From: Pieris napi
Taxonomy: Eukaryota; Arthropoda; Insecta; Lepidoptera; Pieridae
DNA length: 64,000 nt
Reading direction: 5' to 3'
Assembly: GCF_905475465.1 (NCBI RefSeq)
Contig: NC_062246.1
Coordinates: 5,358,001-5,422,000, forward strand
The notes under the pieces were generated by a model. That model was given only the letters and a program-made list of their open reading frames with translations, was not told where the DNA came from and did no database searches. A program made the position numbers and the translations under genes. Below, piece by piece: positions 59,890 to 64,000 of the stretch (the first letter of the stretch is position 1; every line of letters begins with the position of its first letter).

Positions 59890-60178
59890 AGAGCAGTGTT
59901 GGCTTCGGCGTGCGACTCTCATACCTGAGGTAGGTTCGATCCCCGGCTGTGCACCAATGGACTTTCTTTCTATGTGCGCATTTAACACTGATCGAACGGT
60001 GAAGGAAAACATGGTGAGGAAACCGACATGTCTTGGACCCAAAAAGTCGACGGCGTGTGCTAGGCACTGGAGGTTAATCACCTACTTGCTTATTAGATTT
60101 AAAAATGATCATAAAACAGATTCAGAAATCTGAGGCCAAGACTTAAAGAGGTTGTAGTGCCACTGATTTATTTTTTTA
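59890..60178 (+). mobile_element. tRNA-derived SINE (family 1), near-full copy
   Basis: It has AGAGCAGTGTTGGC, a deletion of the CTAGTGG part of the A box, GGTTCGATCCCCGGCTGTGC, GATCGAACGGTGAAGGAAAA, AAAAGTCGACGGCGTGTGCT and GAGGTTGTAGTGCCACTGAT with a T-run. The three small frames here on both strands are shadows. Confidence 0.9.
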
Positions 60179-60668
60179 ATTAAAACAACTATTTGTATGA
60201 TGGCATTCGATTTTCAAATTAAGAAGAACCTGGCTATACTACGCTACTTGTATTCTCAAACCACCATTGCATATTTAAATATAAACGTATCATTATGCTT
60301 CTCCGTTTGTATTCATATTTTTCTATAAATTTTTAACATCTAACGTCGTATTTAATTAAAATGTAACCAGAAATCACGCTCGATTCAGGATTAAATACAG
60401 GAAAAGTTTCATTAAAAATATCGGGATTGTTCAATAAAAACATATTAATCCCTCTTCTAGATAAATATAAATTCACGCTCGAGTAAAGCCTGTCGCTTCC
60501 ACTCGAAAAATTTCAATCGGAGCTCGCCGCAGACTGAGGCAACAATGAAAATCCCTAGAAAACCTGTATATGCCCTAACTTGTTTGTAGAAATGAGATAG
60601 GTTAAATTTAGAAAATTAATTGTTTGTGTATTTCAGTTCTTCGAGAAAATAAAAGGCTTTAGTTTTTA
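60179..60668. other. AT-rich spacer before the PLE
   Basis: No supported feature. Confidence 0.45.
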
Positions 60669-62475
60669 GTATTGTCTTTGATTAACATAACTCATAACAT
60701 TAAAAGAAAAACGCTTTTTACCGGATTAAAGTTATGTATTATTATAAATTTACAACTATTTGACATAATTTTAAATTTATCCGACGTTTCGCGTGCTTTA
60801 CAGCGTGCGTGGTCACGGTGACTGAAGACAAAAGATGTTGAATGTCAAAAAGTATCACAGCTGCAGAGAAAGTTGCATTATCTGTATTTATTTCCCCGGA
60901 GTTGGTATCGACTAAAAGATGGAGGGTTTTGGCAAAAATGGCTCACGGTGTCCTCTATTTTCGCGGATTGTTTTTCTTTTTGAGATTTTAATTTGGATAT
61001 TATTGGATCCCAGGTGTTTGACAATTTTAGGCCGTCTTCTCTATTGAAATTGGGGTGTTTTTTGATTTCAATGGCTTCGCGTACCAATCTTGGGAAGAAT
61101 CTTTTCTCTTTCGCAAGTACTTTCGGTTGGTCAAAGCGTATGTAGTGATTAGGCCTATCTAGTATGTGTTCACAGACTGCTGATTTTGTGTGTCGTCTAT
61201 GTCTTATGTCTGCAATGTGTTCTTTGAGTCTGCTGGACATATTGCGTTTAGTTTGCCCTATGTAAGACAGGCCACAGTCGCAATCCAGTTTGTATATACC
61301 TGCATCTTGCAATGGGGTGTTACTTTTGATTGGTCTTAGGAATTGCTGAATCTTCTTGTGCGGCTTGAAAATTGTATGAATAGAAGCTCGTTTTAGGATC
61401 CGGCTAATTCTATCTGTAACTCCCTTTACATATGGCAAGTAGGCTGGCTGACGGCGAACTGTTTGTGTCTTGTTTTTGTTTTTGTGATGTAGCCGGGGGA
61501 TGCGCAGCTTGTTTCGGTGTAGCACCTGTTTGACATGCTGTAGTTCCTCCTCGAGGTGGGCATCATCACAAAGACGTTGGGCTCTCTGAAACAAACATTT
61601 ACCGACAGAAAGCAGTTGTGAAGGGTGGTGGTGGGATTCACCATTGAGGTACCTATCTGTGTGGGTTGCCTTCCTGTGTATTGTGTGACCTAGTGTGCCA
61701 TCTGCTTTGCGTATAATTAAAATGTCTAAAAAGGGCAGACAGTTGTTGTTTTCTTGTTCAACAGTAAATTTAATGTTCTTGTGTATTGAATTTAAATGTG
61801 CTAGAAATGCAGATATTTTGTCATTGGGGAGTACTACAAATGTGTCATCGACATATCTCTTGTACAGTCGAGGTTTAACCGGGGTATTGGCCAGAGCTCT
61901 CTCCTCAAAGTCCTCCATGAAGATGTCAGCGACTATAGGTGACACTGGAGAACCCATGGCTACTCCATCAACCTGCACATAGAACTCATCTTTCCACATT
62001 AAGTATCCTGATGTGAGACAGTGTTTTACAATATCTACATAATCTGGTGACATGTTCTGTTCCCTAAGTCTTTTTGCAATGATATCTAGGCAGTCATTTA
62101 GTGGTAAGTTTGTAAATAGTGACTCAATGTCAAAACTCACCATGGTTTCATTGTGGAGTAATTTGAGATCTCTCAATGTTTCCACAAAATGGTAAGAGTC
62201 CTTAACATGAGCACTAGTGTGCCCCCTGAGAGGGGATAATATTGACACTAAGTGTTTGGCTAATTTGTATGTGGGTGAGTCGATATGACTGACTATGGGT
62301 CTTAAAGGATTGTTGTGTTTGTGTATTTTTGGCAATCCATACATTTTTGGAGGTTTTACGCAGGCTGTTGTTAAAGATTTGACGTCTAATGACAGTGTTT
62401 CAGAATATTTAGTAAGGAGGCTAGATGTTTGTTTTATTACCTTGTTTGTGGGATCTTTATCGACTTTTTTGTAGG
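60669..62475 (-). mobile_element. Penelope-like element, minus copy, complete 3' end
   Basis: The 3' terminus GTATTGTCTTTGATTAACAT (60669 onwards on the plus strand, that is, inverted) equals the terminus fixed by the duplication at 46253. The 3' untranslated region (60669-60877) holds the conserved GCGTGC / GTTTCGCG block. The copy is cut at its 5' side at 62475, where it meets the opposite copy head to head. Its own N-terminal region is missing. Confidence 0.93.
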
Positions 62476-62497
62476 ATATTATTGAGGTATTGAACAA
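60878..62497 (-). CDS. Penelope-like RT with GIY-YIG endonuclease (5'-truncated)
   Basis: This 539-codon frame is the polymerase of a Penelope-like retroelement, which nicks DNA with its endonuclease and reverse-transcribes its RNA at the nick. RT blocks: YGLPKIHKHNNPLRPIV (53-69), motif A MVSFDIESLF with Asp123 (119-128), motif B DGVAMGSPVSP (177-187), motif C YVDD (215-218), LPFLDILI (254-261). After a basic linker comes the endonuclease: GIYKLDCDCG (400-409, with Cys406 and Cys408), YIG (412-414), Arg423, Glu474 and the Asn483/Asn485 region. A 60-residue tail ends in RYQLRGNKYR. No stop interrupts it, so the domains look intact. The first 7 residues or so (MFNTSII) are not native: they are antisense of the opposite copy, and element sequence starts at 62475. 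A native N-terminal domain, as seen in the plus copy, is absent. Confidence 0.93.
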   Translation of the reverse strand: MFNTSIISYKKVDKDPTNKVIKQTSSLLTKYSETLSLDVKSLTTACVKPPKMYGLPKIHKHNNPLRPIVSHIDSPTYKLAKHLVSILSPLRGHTSAHVKDSYHFVETLRDLKLLHNETMVSFDIESLFTNLPLNDCLDIIAKRLREQNMSPDYVDIVKHCLTSGYLMWKDEFYVQVDGVAMGSPVSPIVADIFMEDFEERALANTPVKPRLYKRYVDDTFVVLPNDKISAFLAHLNSIHKNIKFTVEQENNNCLPFLDILIIRKADGTLGHTIHRKATHTDRYLNGESHHHPSQLLSVGKCLFQRAQRLCDDAHLEEELQHVKQVLHRNKLRIPRLHHKNKNKTQTVRRQPAYLPYVKGVTDRISRILKRASIHTIFKPHKKIQQFLRPIKSNTPLQDAGIYKLDCDCGLSYIGQTKRNMSSRLKEHIADIRHRRHTKSAVCEHILDRPNHYIRFDQPKVLAKEKRFFPRLVREAIEIKKHPNFNREDGLKLSNTWDPIISKLKSQKEKQSAKIEDTVSHFCQNPPSFSRYQLRGNKYR

Positions 62498-64000
62498 AGG
62501 CTTAAATTTTGCAACGGCACCGCGAAAAATCCCTCACGAAGAAATTGTTAGTTACGTAGAGGAATGTATATTCAAAAATACGATACCAAAGGATGAGGCT
62601 GAAACCATACGGCAAGATATCTCGTGCATACTGCGAGCAAGCAAACCGCCAAAAAGAAACCTCACCTTCGCTGAAACAAAGGCTCTCGCGGAGCTAAAGG
62701 CGAACGAAGATTTGGTAGTACTCCGAGCTGACAAAGGGAATGCAACCGTTGTTATGGATACGTCGGAATACGAAAGCAAGATGGCTCTCCTCTTAAACGA
62801 TGTCAATACCTACAAAAAAGTCGATAAAGATCCCACAAACAAGGTAATAAAACAAACATCTAGCCTCCTTACTAAATATTCTGAAACACTGTCATTAGAC
62901 GTCAAATCTTTAGCAACAGCCTGCGTAAAACCTCCAAAAATGTATGGATTGCCAAAAATACACAAACACAACAATCCTTTAAGACCCATAGTCAGTCATA
63001 TCGACTCACCCACATACAAATTAGCCAAACACTTAGTGTCAATATTATCCCCTCTCAGGGGGCACACTAGTGCTCATGTTAAGGACTCTTACCATTTTGT
63101 GGAAACATTGAGAGATCTCAAATTACTCCACAATGAAACCATGGTGAGTTTTGACATTGAGTCACTATTTACAAACTTACCACTAAATGACTGCCTAGAT
63201 ATCATTGCAAAAAGACTTAGGGAACAGAACATGTCACCAGATTATGTAGATATTGTAAAACACTGTCTCACATCAGGATACTTAATGTGGAAAGATGAGT
63301 TCTATGTGCAGGTTGATGGAGTAGCCATGGGTTCTCCAGTGTCACCTATAGTCGCTGACATCTTCATGGAGGACTTTGAGGAGAGAGCTCTGGCCAATAC
63401 CCCGGTTAAACCTCGACTGTACAAGAGATATGTCGATGACACATTTGTAGTACTCCCCAATGACAAAATATCTGCATTTCTAGCACATTTAAATTCAATA
63501 CACAAGAACATTAAATTTACTGTTGAACAAGAAAACAACAACTGTCTGCCCTTTTTAGACATTTTAATTATACGCAAAGCAGATGGCACACTAGGTCACA
63601 CAATACACAGGAAGGCAACCCACACAGATAGGTACCTCAATGGTGAATCCCACCACCACCCTTCACAACTGCTTTCTGTCGGTAAATGTTTGTTTCAGAG
63701 AGCCCAACGTCTTTGTGATGATGCCCACCTCGAGGAGGAACTACAGCATGTCAAACAGGTGCTACACCGAAACAAGCTGCGCATCCCCCGGCTACATCAC
63801 AAAAACAAAAACAAGACACAAACAGTTCCCCGTCAGCCAGCCTACTTGCCATATGTAAAGGGAGTTACAGATAGAATTAGCCGGATCCTAAAACGAGCTT
63901 CTATTCATACAATTTTCAAGCCGCACAAGAAGATTCAGCAATTTCTAAGACCAATCAAAAGTAACACCCCATTGCAAGATGCAGGTATATACAAACTGGA
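61284..64000. repeat. Large inverted repeat (PLE head-to-head palindrome)
   Basis: Arm 1 (61284-62475) and arm 2 (62809-64000) are reverse complements: positions pair so that their coordinates sum to 125284 throughout. I compared them line by line and found 3 mismatches (62371/62913, 61455/63829, 61340/63944) and no indels in 1,192 bp. The spacer 62476-62808 (333 bp) belongs to the plus copy's N-terminal region. The palindrome may continue past the window. Frames such as 61695-61982 and 63302-63589 are mirror-image shadows. Confidence 0.97.
62475..64000 (+). CDS. Penelope-like RT, plus copy (5'-truncated, runs off window)
   Basis: After a TAG at 62472-62474 a frame stays open to the window end, 508 codons. 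It has no native start; element sequence begins near 62476. It carries part of the N-terminal domain missing from the minus copy: EVLNKGLNFATAPRKIP, then LRASKPPKRNLTFAE and LRADKGNATVVMDTSEYE (the RADKGxxxVVxD signature of Penelope proteins). The RT follows: YGLPKIHK, motif A VSFDIESLF, motif B VAMGSPVSP, YVDD near 63430, LPFLDILI, and the window ends within GIYKL, the start of the endonuclease. From 62809 on it matches the minus copy except at three positions: 62913 (Ala instead of Thr), 63829 (Pro instead of Arg) and 63944 (silent). The downstream half should contain the GIY-YIG domain and a 3' terminus. Confidence 0.92.

Noticed and set aside
61240..61320. A CRISPR array or a prokaryotic-type system anywhere in the window
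   Set aside because: No regularly spaced short repeats with unique spacers; all repeats fit eukaryotic mobile elements.
61695..63589. Identical 95-codon frames at 61695-61982 (+) and 63302-63589 (-), taken at first for a duplicated gene
   Set aside because: They are antisense readings of the RT region in the two PLE arms; their identity only reflects the palindrome.

Overview
The window reads as non-coding, transposon-rich DNA from a lepidopteran (moth or butterfly). The base composition is strongly AT-rich. The same short interspersed repeats recur again and again, and I know two of these families from lepidopteran genomes: a tRNA-headed SINE whose body carries GTGAAGGAAAACATCGTGAG, and a repeat carrying CACTTAACATCAGGTGAGCC. 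The lineage call is from memory; the species cannot be told. I find no complete host gene. Almost every open reading frame of 60-150 codons is either AT-rich chance sequence or an out-of-frame reading of a repeat. The stretch is best seen as an intergenic region or a very long intron.

Layout. 1-2.4 kb: a minus-strand LINE with an intact ORF1 (PHD finger plus FP-like domain) and the start of ORF2 (AP-endonuclease), cut by the window edge. 2.4-19 kb: AT-rich DNA with SINE copies, a Helitron-like end, a 132-bp tandem duplication, and copies of a family whose ends carry the palindrome AAGAAGT-GAA-ACTTCTT. 19-20.2 kb: a second tRNA-derived SINE with a 12-bp target-site duplication, then a small Penelope-like (PLE) fragment. 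22.6-23.2 kb: a 631-bp element with perfect 20-bp terminal inverted repeats. 30.0-30.3 kb: a 259-bp Harbinger-type MITE with a TTA duplication. 32-36 kb: a possible orphan exon, a strong hairpin and two LINE 3' fossils. 44.7-46.3 kb: two more PLE fragments, each bounded by a 13-bp target-site duplication. 50.3 kb: a 5'-truncated 5S rRNA copy. 51.0-51.6 kb: an inverted second copy of the element at 12.6 kb. 53.5-57.8 kb: RTE-like and other LINE 3' fossils, SINEs and an inverted repeat pair. 60.7-64.0 kb: two near-identical PLE copies arranged head to head, one complete at its 3' end with RT and GIY-YIG domains, the other running off the window.

The most interesting signal is the PLE family. 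Four loci in 64 kb belong to it. At three of them an inverted copy of the element's own 3' end lies at its 5' side, giving terminal inverted repeats or a large palindrome. In the 60.7-64 kb case the two arms align without gaps over 1,192 bp with 3 mismatches, around a 333-bp spacer. The fourth locus is a plain 5'-truncated copy and fixes the true 3' terminus. Together they suggest that this family often inserts as a foldback (head-to-head) structure and has spawned tiny non-autonomous inverted-repeat derivatives.
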